A DNA stretch of 64,000 nt from an uncultured Bacteroidia bacterium. Its GTDB lineage: Bacteria > Bacteroidota > Bacteroidia > Bacteroidales > CAJPTX01. The stretch's first letter is position 1; every line of letters begins with the position of its first letter. The notes below the pieces were generated by a model. That model had not been told where the DNA came from and did not search any database. It saw nothing but the letters and a program-made list of their open reading frames with translations. The position numbers were made by a program, and so were the translations under genes. Positions 8,931 to 16,481 of this stretch are shown here, piece by piece. Where the stretch lies: positions 145,267-209,266 of the forward strand of contig CAMXWF010000001.1 of the NCBI GenBank assembly GCA_947252645.1. Direction: 5' to 3'.

Positions 8931-9016
8931 GTTCGCACCAACTCCGCTAAAAAGGCGTAAATGAGCGGCGAGGGTGCGGCGAGGGTGCGGAGTTTGTGCA
9001 GGGCGAGATTTTTTTT
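8931..9016 (+). repeat. Structured intergenic element, copy A
   Basis: The core at 8931-8992 aligns without any gap to 38921-38982 (about 46 of the first 60 positions identical), and the similarity resumes at GGGC[G/C]AGATT just downstream (9001-9010). It folds as CGCACC (8934-8939) with GGTGCG (8973-8978) and inner CCGCT (8944-8948) with AGCGG (8964-8968) around a 15-base loop. An 11-base direct repeat (8965-8975, 8976-8986) makes a second possible right arm. A run of eight T follows at 9009-9016. Confidence 0.75.
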
Positions 9017-9212
9017 CTTTCGGGGGATTTTGAGGGCGTTGCATGGCTTGTAGAATGCGCTGAAATGCGCAAACTGCCAGTTAGATTTCGTCGGAATTGT
9101 TGTCCTCTAGGGCCTAAATTCCCCGAGGAAACGCGGGCCTGCGCCGCCTTACGCCCCCGAAAGGGTGGCTTTTGTGGCCTTCTCGTCAGTTTTGAGGGCA
9201 CTGAAAACCACC

Positions 9213-9288
9213 CACTGCCTACTGGCAACCCTATTGATGGCAGCGCCGACAAGACTACTGACGACTGGCAACTGGCCACTGACAACTA
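9213..9288. repeat. Degenerate short ACTG-type repeats
   Basis: Variants of ACTGGCAAC and ACTGACAAC recur (for example at 9220-9230 and 9255-9288). This resembles decayed short tandem repeats of a kind often seen between genes; no function is inferred. Confidence 0.55.
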
Positions 9289-9380
9289 GAGGGTGTTGCA
9301 CAGCAACTCCCTCTAGCTCTACGCGAATTTCTACTCCATGTTCCATTTTTAGTTCCATCCGTGGGTAACGTTACGTTAGA

Positions 9381-9423
9381 ACGTGGAGGTGACCATTAGA
9401 GTTGCCTCCACGTCCTATTTTTT
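9381..9423 (+). terminator. Hairpin terminator for an unidentified plus-strand transcript
   Basis: A perfect nine-base stem ACGTGGAGG (9381-9389) with CCTCCACGT (9405-9413) has a 15-base loop and is followed after four bases by six T. There is no recognised gene within 800 bases upstream, so the transcript it ends is unknown. Confidence 0.65.
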
Positions 9424-9972
9424 GCTCCCTTTTGCGGTTAGGAGTTGATGGGCTGAAAAAGGCCGCACCTGCAGCCCGGGACAAAAATAGCTGCCAGGAG
9501 CCAGTTGGGAATGTGGTGGGCTGAGGCTTTTATTTGCAGAGTAAATCCTCGTTGGATGTAAGTGGTTGGTTGTAAGTGAGTTTTTATTGGCAAAGCAAGT
9601 CCACAGAGCGTTGTAGCTAGGCAGTGGGCTGAGTGGCGTCCGAGTATAGATCGACAAGCAAACGGACGGAGAACATGACAAAGAGGTACAAACGGGTAGT
9701 ACGGTACCACTAACGAGGGATGTGTAGCAGGACCGTTCTATTGGCAATGCCATGGGAAAAGTAAGGAGGAACAGAAGGACAAACTGTTAAATTGTTCTAG
9801 GGCGTGACAGGTCGCAGCGGCCATGCACATTTCTGGGCCCCCATCGCGCAGCCGGCTGCCAGGGGTCTTTTGTGCAACCCGCTGGGTGCGTGGCTCAACG
9901 GTTTACTGGGGGCGGGTGGTAGCCTTTGGTGGTACTACAGTGCAGCATCCTCAACTGGTTGCCTCCAGGGCA

Positions 9973-12348
9973 CTAGAAGGGGTAGCCCACCCCGAGCTGG
10001 AGCGCGAAGTCCTGCCTCGCGTAGCCGCGCTGGAAGGGAATCCAGTGTTTTTCTCCACCGGGCGCCTTGCGATTGGCTGGGTCGTGGAGGCGAATGCCAA
10101 GGTCCAGGCGTAGCACCATGAAGTTGAGGTTGACCCGGAGCCCGGCGCCATAGCCTAACGCGATTTGGCGATAGAAGGTTTGGAGACGGAAGAGGGCGCC
10201 TTCGCGCTCATCGTGTTGGTTGATGGCCCAGATGTTGCCTGCGTCGAGGAAAAGGGCGCCCTCCAGCTTCCAGACGATGGGGAAGCGCAGCTCCAGATTG
10301 GCCTCCAGCTTGATGTCGCCCGTCTGGTAGGGGAATGCGAGTTGATTCTCATAGTATGAGCCAGGGCCCAGGTCGCGCGAGAGCCAAGCCCGAACCCCAT
10401 TGGCGCCGCCCTCGTAGAACTTCTTCACGAAGGGCAGAGCCACTGCGTTGCCGTAGGGATAGCCCACCCCGATGTAGAGGCGTCCAAGGAGGAAGGTGTT
10501 GTCCACAAGCCAGCGGCTATAGGCTAAATTGATGTCGCCCTTGATGTACTGGGAGAAGGGGAGGCCTAGCAGCTGGTAGGCGCCCTGTGTGGGTGTGGCT
10601 TTTGCGAGTTTGAAGCAGCCGTAGAGGATGTTGCCCGAGATCTCGAGGTTGAGGTTGACGGCGAGGCCATGGATGCTGGAGCTGGAGGCGGCTCGGTGGT
10701 AGCCAAGGCTATAGCTCGAGCTGGTGATGAGCTGTGAGCGGTAGGAGTAACTTTGGTAGGTGGCCCTGATGCGCTCTTCAAATTCTGGGGAGATGTCGAA
10801 CATTTTGACCACCCCGACCTCAAAAGGCGTTGCAGATTGGCGTAGATACGGGGGATTGTACCAGCTGTAGACCACGTTGGTGGTAAGGAGCGTGCGTTGG
10901 TAGTCGGGGCGGCGCTGGTAGTTGTAGGATAGTTTGAAGCGCGTGGTGGGCTGGTGGCGATGCTGGAAGTCGGCGGGCACCCAGGGTAGAATCAGGTAGG
11001 GATATAGCACCGAGATGCTCCCGCCAAATTCTAGGGCGGTTTTAAATCTCAGCTCTTCGCGCTTGCGTAGGGCCTCCACGGTGCCGGTGAAGCGCACTTC
11101 CAGGAGTTCAGCAGCCTGGAAGAGGTTCTGGTGGGTAAAGGAGAGGCCTAGCGAGAAGCCCCACGACCCCGAGTAGGTGAGCATGGGTTCAATTTGCCAG
11201 CGCATGGATTTATTGCGGATCAGGTAGACCTCGCAGGCCATGGGGTGCACGGTATCGGGGCCGAGTGGTCGAGTAGCTGAGCTGTCTTGCCGAGGGCTCC
11301 ACGCTTCCCGGAAGTTGAAGCTGCAGTATTGGAAGAGGGGCAGCCCTTGGAAATTGCGTCGGGTTTGCTCGATGTAGGATTTACGCAGCAGGCTGTCGGG
11401 GCGCAGAGCCATCATGCGGTTGATGAGGAATGGGCGCATGCGCGGCTTGTCGTGGTAGGTGATGGTAAGCCCGCGGTACTTTTTGGAGCGTAGCGAGTCT
11501 GGTGGTAGCTGCTGGTAGGTGTTGGGGTTATAACTAGGGTACACCGTGAGCGACTCCACCTTGTAGCGGTAGAAGAGGTTGGGGGCGAATTGGCTGGTAG
11601 GCCCGTAGGGGATTTTGAGTTCCAGCCTTGCGGCGTGGGGCGTGCCGAGCGTGTCGGCCACGAAGCCCACGTGCATCCATGTGAAGTGGTAGAAGCCTTG
11701 TTCCTTGAGGAGCGCTTCGAGCCGTTTGCGCTCGGCATCTAGTAGCCGCATGTCGAGTCGCGAGCCTGGCTTGAGGAGTTGTTGCCCGTCGGCCGCGTGG
11801 ATGTAGGCGGCTACGGTGCTGTCGAGGATGGTGTAGCGCACGCTGTCGATGCGCGTAGGCTGGCCGAAGTCGACCACGTAGTCTACCTCCTTGCGTTTCT
11901 TGCCCAGTGGGATGGTGGTGTCGCGTACGCTGGCCCCGTAGAAGCCGCAGCTGGCTAGGTAATTGAGCAGGTTCTCTTTGCTTTGTTGGGTGTAGAGGTC
12001 ATCGTAGATGATTGGGGCGTCGCCTATCCGGTGTAGCCAACGTCCGACGGCCGTGCGGGGTTCAGGCCTGGCCCAGTTGTAGAGCCAGAGGCCTAGCTTC
12101 ATTCCTAGGATCTTGGCGTTGGGGCGCTGGCGTAGGTATGGCTTGAGGTCGCTGGCCGTGATGTCTTCGGGCTCGTGCTCAGTGCGGATCTTCACCTTGT
12201 CGAGCAGGTAGGCCCCTGCGGGTACGCTCCGAGTGGAGCTGCAGCTGCAGCACCATGAAAGAGCCATCACTAGGGACAAGATGCCCCCGAGGCGGCACCA
12301 AGCCCCCCCCACAAGGCCGTTGCAACGGCCCATGGTCTGTTTGCCCAT
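9973..12348 (-). CDS. TamL/TamA-like outer membrane assembly lipoprotein (BamA superfamily)
   Basis: An outer-membrane protein of about 790 residues with the BamA/TamA (D15, Omp85) plan: N-terminal signal, POTRA-like region (residues about 90-330, with repeated short beta-alpha segments) and a C-terminal 16-strand-type barrel ending in FALQLGVGYPF. The barrel region contains the family segment FYEGGANGVRAWLSRDLGPGSY, corresponding to the conserved G-x-x-x-(V/I)-R-G/A-(F/W) of loop 6. The N-terminus ends in CCSCSS, a plausible though non-canonical lipobox, consistent with TamL, the lipidated TamA of Bacteroidetes. The start is uncertain: GTG 12360, ATG 12348 or ATG 12333. I prefer 12348 because a -7 box lies at 12368-12375. 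Read divergently from the RNA methyltransferase gene. Confidence 0.85.
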   Translation of the reverse strand: MGKQTMGRCNGLVGGAWCRLGGILSLVMALSWCCSCSSTRSVPAGAYLLDKVKIRTEHEPEDITASDLKPYLRQRPNAKILGMKLGLWLYNWARPEPRTAVGRWLHRIGDAPIIYDDLYTQQSKENLLNYLASCGFYGASVRDTTIPLGKKRKEVDYVVDFGQPTRIDSVRYTILDSTVAAYIHAADGQQLLKPGSRLDMRLLDAERKRLEALLKEQGFYHFTWMHVGFVADTLGTPHAARLELKIPYGPTSQFAPNLFYRYKVESLTVYPSYNPNTYQQLPPDSLRSKKYRGLTITYHDKPRMRPFLINRMMALRPDSLLRKSYIEQTRRNFQGLPLFQYCSFNFREAWSPRQDSSATRPLGPDTVHPMACEVYLIRNKSMRWQIEPMLTYSGSWGFSLGLSFTHQNLFQAAELLEVRFTGTVEALRKREELRFKTALEFGGSISVLYPYLILPWVPADFQHRHQPTTRFKLSYNYQRRPDYQRTLLTTNVVYSWYNPPYLRQSATPFEVGVVKMFDISPEFEERIRATYQSYSYRSQLITSSSYSLGYHRAASSSSIHGLAVNLNLEISGNILYGCFKLAKATPTQGAYQLLGLPFSQYIKGDINLAYSRWLVDNTFLLGRLYIGVGYPYGNAVALPFVKKFYEGGANGVRAWLSRDLGPGSYYENQLAFPYQTGDIKLEANLELRFPIVWKLEGALFLDAGNIWAINQHDEREGALFRLQTFYRQIALGYGAGLRVNLNFMVLRLDLGIRLHDPANRKAPGGEKHWIPFQRGYARQDFALQLGVGYPF

Positions 12349-12367
12349 GCGGAGTGTCACTTAGTAG

Positions 12368-12375
12368 CAAAAGTA
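12368..12375 (-). promoter_or_regulatory. -7 box for the tamL-like gene
   Basis: TACTTTTG on the minus strand matches TAnnTTTG. It is separated by a single base from an identical box facing the other way (12377-12384). No clear TTTG -33 element is seen at the expected distance, so the call is tentative. Confidence 0.5.
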
Positions 12376-12376
12376 C

Positions 12377-12384
12377 TACTTTTG
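12377..12384 (+). promoter_or_regulatory. -7 box for the TrmH-type methyltransferase gene
   Basis: TACTTTTG matches TAnnTTTG, 43 bases before the ATG at 12428. It is the mirror image of the box at 12368-12375. No obvious -33 box is present. Confidence 0.5.
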
Positions 12385-12427
12385 GACTCTACCAGCTGCC
12401 TTGCAGAGCGGGGCGGTGGGTGAGGCT

Positions 12428-13159
12428 ATGGTGGGAAAGAAGGAATTGCAGCACTTGCAGGCCTTGCAGGGCAGCCATGGGCGGCGCAAGGAGGGGTGCT
12501 TTGTTGTCGAGGGGCTTCGTCTGGTAGAGTCTTTGATCCAGGCAGGGCTTACCATGCAGAGGGGCTACGTGGCCAGGGAGGATCTGCTGTTGCAGTTTGA
12601 GGGGCAGCCCATAGCGCGATGCACCACTCGCTTCCTTGAACAGGCTACCCAGCTGGCCTCGCCCCCACCCGTGGTGGCCATCTTTGCTACGCCCAGCTTT
12701 CAGCCCCCGCAAGCGGCGGGAACACTTATCCTTGGGCTTGAGGAGATTCAGAATCCGGGCAACTTGGGGTCTATCATGCGTACGGCGGATTGGTTTGGTA
12801 TCAGGGATGTGGTCTGCAGTCCCGACTCAGCCCAGGCCTACTCTCCCAAGGCCATTCAGGCCTCTATGGGGGCTTTGGCTCACGTCAGGGTGGCCTATAC
12901 CCCGCTAGAGGAGTTCATTGACCGCTTGCCTCCAGATTACCCCGTAATCGGAACCACCCTGCAGGGCAAGTCCATCTCTTCGTGGCACCCCCCCAAGGAG
13001 GGGTTGCTACTTTTCGGGAATGAGGGGCGAGGCCTCTCTCCCGAGCTGCAAGCGCGTACCACGGAGCGCCTCTGCATCCCCTCGGTGGGGCAGCCTGTGG
13101 CCGACTCCCTCAACGTGGCCGCTGCCGTGGCCATCCTGCTCAGCAAGCTGACGGCATAG
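12428..13159 (+). CDS. TrmH/SpoU-family RNA 2'-O-methyltransferase
   Basis: A 243-residue SPOUT-class enzyme that methylates a ribose 2'-OH in rRNA or tRNA; the target nucleotide cannot be told from sequence. The trefoil-knot motifs are clear: motif 1 EEIQNPGNLGSIMRTADWFG, motif 2 LLLFGNEGRGLSPEL and motif 3 CIPSVGQPVADSLNVAAAVAILL. The N-terminal part (GCFVVEGLRLVESLIQAG) is the substrate-binding SpoU_sub_bind-like domain. I place the start at ATG 12428 (MVGKKELQHLQALQ) because homologues begin with a short basic helix there; the open frame extends upstream to a TTG at 12401. It is transcribed away from the tamL-like gene from a shared intergenic region. Confidence 0.92.
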   Translation: MVGKKELQHLQALQGSHGRRKEGCFVVEGLRLVESLIQAGLTMQRGYVAREDLLLQFEGQPIARCTTRFLEQATQLASPPPVVAIFATPSFQPPQAAGTLILGLEEIQNPGNLGSIMRTADWFGIRDVVCSPDSAQAYSPKAIQASMGALAHVRVAYTPLEEFIDRLPPDYPVIGTTLQGKSISSWHPPKEGLLLFGNEGRGLSPELQARTTERLCIPSVGQPVADSLNVAAAVAILLSKLTA

Positions 13160-13422
13160 TCGGGGCGAATTGGGCCGTCACCACAGGTAGTACCTGCGAA
13201 TTTGAACAGGGGGAGGGCCTCGTTTTCGTTCTTTCTTCTTGCCCGTGCGCAGTCTGTACGCCTTCGAGCTTGAAGAGTCCATTGAGGTTCTCGACTTCCC
13301 CCCTTGGGAGAGTACTTTCCGCTGTTCTCCTGGGGCAGGGCAATCCCTATTGCTTCCAGGCTAGCGATGCCGTGGGTGGTGCTCTGCGCAATATTTGTAC
13401 ATTTGCAACGGTGATGTAATGG
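13160..13422. other. Intergenic region without a recognised gene
   Basis: Between the methyltransferase and the sulfatase-fold gene. Nothing recognisable apart from the promoter-like box near its right end; minus-strand open frames here are shadows running into the neighbouring gene. Confidence 0.5.
13398..13405 (+). promoter_or_regulatory. -7 box for the LtaS-like gene
   Basis: TACATTTG matches TAnnTTTG and lies 18 bases before the GTG at 13423. No clean TTTG is present 19-21 bases upstream. Confidence 0.55.
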
Positions 13423-15537
13423 GTGCGCAATTGTTGCGTGGCATCTGCTTTGCACGTGGTCAAATCTCGTAGACATCGTGGTATTGGCAACCGGGGGCGC
13501 AGGGTGCAGCCCTACGGTGTGGGGCAAAGCGGCTCGGCTGCGCGCTATTTTTCCGAGCTGTTTGGGCGGCATGGCGTAGTGCAGTCGGTGCTGCTGAATG
13601 CGCTACTCTTCCTGCTGCTCATGCAGGCCACGCGGTGGGTTTTCTATGGGTTCAACGGCCACCTCTTCCCCGATATTTCCACACAGGAGCTCTTTCGGAT
13701 AGCCTTGGGGGGGCTGAACTTCGATTTGGCGGCTGGGGTCTATGTGCTGGGCCTCTACCTGCTATTGGTCTTTTTCCCCTTCCCTGTGCGCTACCGGGGG
13801 TGGTACCGTACGCTGGTCAAGTGGGTGTACGTAGTCTCGGCTAGCCTGGCCTTGGCGTGCAACTGCGCTGACACCATCTACTACCGCTTTACCCACTACA
13901 GGAGCAGCTTCGACGTATTCCGGGAGTTCAGGCATGAGCATCAGATTGGGGGGCTACTGCTGGGCTTCTTGGTGGAGTATTGGTACATGGTGGCGATATT
14001 TGCCCTGCTCGTGCTGCTTTTAGTGGTGCTGTATCGGGGGTATCATGGGCATCGTATGTTTTTTGCAGGGGGAGGGTGGCCATTGCGTTTTCTGCTCAAT
14101 GTGTTGCTGCTCGTGGGCGTGGCCTTTGTTTCGGTGTTGGCCATACGGGGAGGCTGGACGCGCCAGTGCCCCATGAGCACCTCCGAGGCTCTGCTCTACG
14201 TGACCCGGCAGCGCGATGCGGTGCTGGTGCTCAACACGCCCTACGTGGCCATCCGTAATTTGGCGCACCGCGAGCCCACAGTGCCGCTGGACTACTTCCC
14301 TAGCCCTAAGGCCCTGGAGGAGGCGTTTACCCCTGTGCATGTGCCGCTGGATACACTCCAGAGGCCGAGGCGCAACGTAGTGATCATCATCCTCGAGAGT
14401 TTTGGACGAGAGTATATAGGGGCCTACAACCAAGACGATCCCCCGCCAGGCTATCGGGGGTACACGCCGTTTCTCGATTCGCTCATCGGGGTCTCACGTT
14501 GGTTTCGCTACTCCATGGCCAATGGCTATAAGAGCATAGATGCCCTCCCGGCCATCATGTTGAGCTTACCGCGGGTGGGGCTTTCCTACGTGTTGAGTCG
14601 CTATGTCAGCAACTCCACCAGGGGTCTGCCCGCCCTGCTGGAGGAGCTGGGGTATACCACGGCTTACTTCCATGGGGCGAGCGATAACTCTATGGGCTTC
14701 AACTCCATCGCTAAGAGCGTAGGCTTCTCGCGCTACTACGGCCAGGAGGCCTATGGGCACGATGAGGACTACGATGGCCACTGGGGCATTTGGGACGAGC
14801 CCTTTCTCCAGTACTTTGCCCGCACCATGGGGGAGCTCAAGCAACCCTTCTGCACAGCTATCCATACAGTTAGCTCACACGAGCCCTATGTGGTGCCTGC
14901 GAAGTATGCCGATAGCTTTCCCAGGGGCCCGCTGCCCATCCACCCCTGCGTGGGCTATACCGATTTTGCCCTGCGCCGTTTTTTCCAGACGGCTCGTCGC
15001 CAGCCCTGGTTCGACAGCACGCTCTTCGTCATTACGGCCGACCACACGAATCTCAAGTACTACCCCGGCTATGAGAACACCCAGGGGGCCAGGGCGGTGC
15101 CCATTGTGTTCTACTGCCCTGCCGATTCGCTACAGGGGCGCTGCGACCAGGTGGCCAGCCAAATCGACATCATGCCCACGGTGCTCGCCTACGTGGGGTA
15201 CCGCCAGTCCTACGTGGCCTTTGGACGCAATTTGTTCGCGCCCGAGGGGGTCGAGCGCACCTACATTGCCGACAACGAGGAGAACGATGCCTATTGGGGC
15301 GACCTCTTGCTCGTTAGCCACCTGACGCAGCCCAAGCAGCTCTTCCGCTACAAGCAGGACAGGCTACTCCAGCACCCGCTCCCGCTGGATGCATATCGTA
15401 GCCGCGTGGATAGCATGCAGTGCTACGCCAATGCCGTGCGTCAGCAGTACCACAATCGCCTGTTGAGCGATCACTTCGTCCCCGATACCCGCGACACAGC
15501 CTACATCCGGGCCTGCCGCATGGGGCGGGGGGAATAG
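13423..15537 (+). CDS. LtaS-like alkaline-phosphatase-superfamily membrane enzyme
   Basis: A 704-residue membrane protein: about five hydrophobic segments in residues 55-260, then a large extracytoplasmic sulfatase/phosphoglycerol-transferase domain. Metal-site segments of the superfamily are visible: NVVIIILESFGREYIGAYN (first metal-ligand Glu), the nucleophile region NGYKSIDALPAIM, HTVSSHEPY and LFVITADHTN. Gram-positive LtaS polymerises glycerol phosphate; Bacteroidetes relatives are of uncertain role, perhaps adding phosphoglycerol or phosphoethanolamine to surface glycans or lipids. The expected nucleophilic Thr is replaced or displaced by Ser (KSID), which would need an alignment to settle. 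The start is GTG 13423, just after the promoter box; the first 50 residues are basic and may instead be untranslated. Confidence 0.82.
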   Translation: MRNCCVASALHVVKSRRHRGIGNRGRRVQPYGVGQSGSAARYFSELFGRHGVVQSVLLNALLFLLLMQATRWVFYGFNGHLFPDISTQELFRIALGGLNFDLAAGVYVLGLYLLLVFFPFPVRYRGWYRTLVKWVYVVSASLALACNCADTIYYRFTHYRSSFDVFREFRHEHQIGGLLLGFLVEYWYMVAIFALLVLLLVVLYRGYHGHRMFFAGGGWPLRFLLNVLLLVGVAFVSVLAIRGGWTRQCPMSTSEALLYVTRQRDAVLVLNTPYVAIRNLAHREPTVPLDYFPSPKALEEAFTPVHVPLDTLQRPRRNVVIIILESFGREYIGAYNQDDPPPGYRGYTPFLDSLIGVSRWFRYSMANGYKSIDALPAIMLSLPRVGLSYVLSRYVSNSTRGLPALLEELGYTTAYFHGASDNSMGFNSIAKSVGFSRYYGQEAYGHDEDYDGHWGIWDEPFLQYFARTMGELKQPFCTAIHTVSSHEPYVVPAKYADSFPRGPLPIHPCVGYTDFALRRFFQTARRQPWFDSTLFVITADHTNLKYYPGYENTQGARAVPIVFYCPADSLQGRCDQVASQIDIMPTVLAYVGYRQSYVAFGRNLFAPEGVERTYIADNEENDAYWGDLLLVSHLTQPKQLFRYKQDRLLQHPLPLDAYRSRVDSMQCYANAVRQQYHNRLLSDHFVPDTRDTAYIRACRMGRGE

Positions 15538-15574
15538 GTCGGCGTTTTCACGCAGGGGTTATGCAGTTTTTCCC

Positions 15575-15582
15575 TACCTTCG
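15575..15582 (+). promoter_or_regulatory. Possible -7 box for the HU-like gene
   Basis: TACCTTCG differs from TAnnTTTG at one position and lies 68 bases before the ATG at 15650. No convincing -33 box. Tentative. Confidence 0.35.
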
Positions 15583-15649
15583 CGAAGTTCATGCGAGTAC
15601 GCGCTAGGCCTTGGTGCTTGGGCGTACACCCAGCAAAAGCAATAGTTAG

Positions 15650-15949
15650 ATGACAAAGGGGGAGTTGGTCAACAGGATAGCCCGTCGGACGGGGATCGAG
15701 CGGGCTGCGGTAATCACCATGATTGAAACGATGATGGAGGAGATTAGCGTGGCCTTGATGAACGAGGAGAGCGTCTACATGCGGGGCTTTGGGAGCTTCA
15801 TGGTGCGCCAGCGTGCGGAGAAGAAGGCCCGCGACATCACCAAGGATACCACCATCATTGTGCCAGCCCAGAAGGTGCCTTACTTCAAGCCCTCGAAGAT
15901 TCTGATGGGTAAGGTACGCGATAGCACCGAGGCCGCTGCCAAGAAGTAA
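15650..15949 (+). CDS. HU/IHF-family DNA-binding protein
   Basis: A 99-residue histone-like protein that bends and compacts DNA as a dimer. The N-terminal helical dimerisation part (MTKGELVNRIARRTGIERAAV) and the beta-arm region with YMRGFGSFMVRQRAEKKARDI are typical; the arm-tip proline is replaced by a sequence around TTIIVPAQKVPYFKPSK, and the tail is Ala/Lys-rich. It belongs to the shorter HU-type proteins widespread in Bacteroidetes; several paralogues per genome are usual, so no specific symbol is given. The 29-residue basic protein follows 74 bases later and the two probably share a transcript ending at the terminator at 16276. Confidence 0.94.
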   Translation: MTKGELVNRIARRTGIERAAVITMIETMMEEISVALMNEESVYMRGFGSFMVRQRAEKKARDITKDTTIIVPAQKVPYFKPSKILMGKVRDSTEAAAKK

Positions 15950-16009
15950 TGGCATGTTGCGAGCTGCGCGGCCAGCAGAATAGCCGAAGAGAATAACCAC
16001 TAAGACTAT

Positions 16010-16017
16010 AAGGAGGA
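16010..16017 (+). promoter_or_regulatory. Strong Shine-Dalgarno sequence
   Basis: AAGGAGGA, seven bases from the ATG at 16024, is a near-perfect anti-Shine-Dalgarno complement. None of the neighbouring genes has a comparable site, and genes of this phylum normally do without it. Confidence 0.8.
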
Positions 16018-16023
16018 CATACA

Positions 16024-16113
16024 ATGCCAAACGGGAAGAAGCACAAGCGCCATAAGATGGCCACCCATAAGCGTAAGAAGCGTCTGCGTAAGGATAGGCA
16101 CAAGAAGAAGTAG
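16024..16113 (+). CDS. 29-residue Lys/Arg/His-rich protein, possibly ribosomal
   Basis: A very small gene encoding MPNGKKHKRHKMATHKRKKR followed by LRKDRHKKK: 20 of 29 residues are Lys, Arg or His. The frame is short, yet the strong Shine-Dalgarno upstream, the position between HU and rng, and my recollection of near-identical small proteins at the same place in other Bacteroidetes support it being real. Such composition fits an RNA-binding ribosomal or ribosome-associated peptide, but I cannot assign it to a named ribosomal protein from sequence alone. It ends 160 bases before a strong terminator. Confidence 0.8.
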   Translation: MPNGKKHKRHKMATHKRKKRLRKDRHKKK

Positions 16114-16481
16114 CGCGGGCCTAAAGCGCGAACCTAGGTGCGGAAGCTACTGCCCATCGCGTAGTGCTGGGGCGCATGGAGATCGATCGGCGCAGCTGTG
16201 CGAGGTCTTGGGGCGCGTTGGGCTACGGAAAGCTTTAGCCTTTCGGTGCTGTTGGGCACTAGACGTTTGAGGGAGCTCCTCCGCTTGGTTCTCTTCGGAG
16301 AGCGTGCGGAGGAGATTTTTTATATGCTTACGTACACCCCGTTTTTGGCGTAATGGGCAGGTAGCCCTCCTGCCACGGGCGGCGAGCGGGGGGACAGGTA
16401 GGGGTATTGGCTCTTGGGTAGCGCCAGGTAGGAAGGCCATTTTATGCGTAACTTGCGGGGGTGAAAAAGTGTAGTTAGATA
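16114..16481. other. Intergenic region between the small basic protein and rng
   Basis: The first 160 bases form the 3' untranslated part up to the terminator at 16276. After it, TAACTTGC at 16449-16456 is an imperfect -7 box 26 bases before the rng start and is the only promoter candidate I see. Confidence 0.45.
16276..16322 (+). terminator. Rho-independent terminator of the HU-small basic protein transcript
   Basis: CTCCTCCGC (16276-16284) pairs with GCGGAGGAG (16306-16314), with an inner CTC-TTCG-GAG tetraloop hairpin, followed by ATTTTTT. A strong factor-independent terminator. Confidence 0.9.

Larger units (their letters stand above)
8611..9972. other. Long region with no convincing protein gene (8611-9972)
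   Basis: About 1.36 kb between gcvT and tamL. The open frames here are short, of odd composition, lack good starts and resemble nothing I know. What can be seen is: the structured 62-base element at 8931-8992 with a T-run after it, a cluster of short ACTG-type repeats at 9213-9288, and a good plus-strand hairpin terminator at 9381-9423, which implies a transcript from somewhere upstream, possibly a non-coding RNA. From 9420 to 9790 the sequence is distinctly less GC-rich than the flanking genes. I searched by eye for RNase P RNA, tmRNA and SRP RNA signatures and did not see them. Confidence 0.6.

Noticed and set aside
8931..8992. Possible integron attC or phage attachment site
   Set aside because: No integrase gene and no RYYYAAC/GTTRRRY cores; the paired copies differ by covariation, better explained as a structured element.
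9415..9753. 112-codon minus-strand frame in the gene-free region
   Set aside because: Ser/Thr/Pro-rich without signal peptide or domain, in locally lower-GC DNA; no start signal.
12937..13572. 211-codon minus-strand frame
   Set aside because: Mostly antisense to the methyltransferase and the LtaS-like gene; no recognisable domain.
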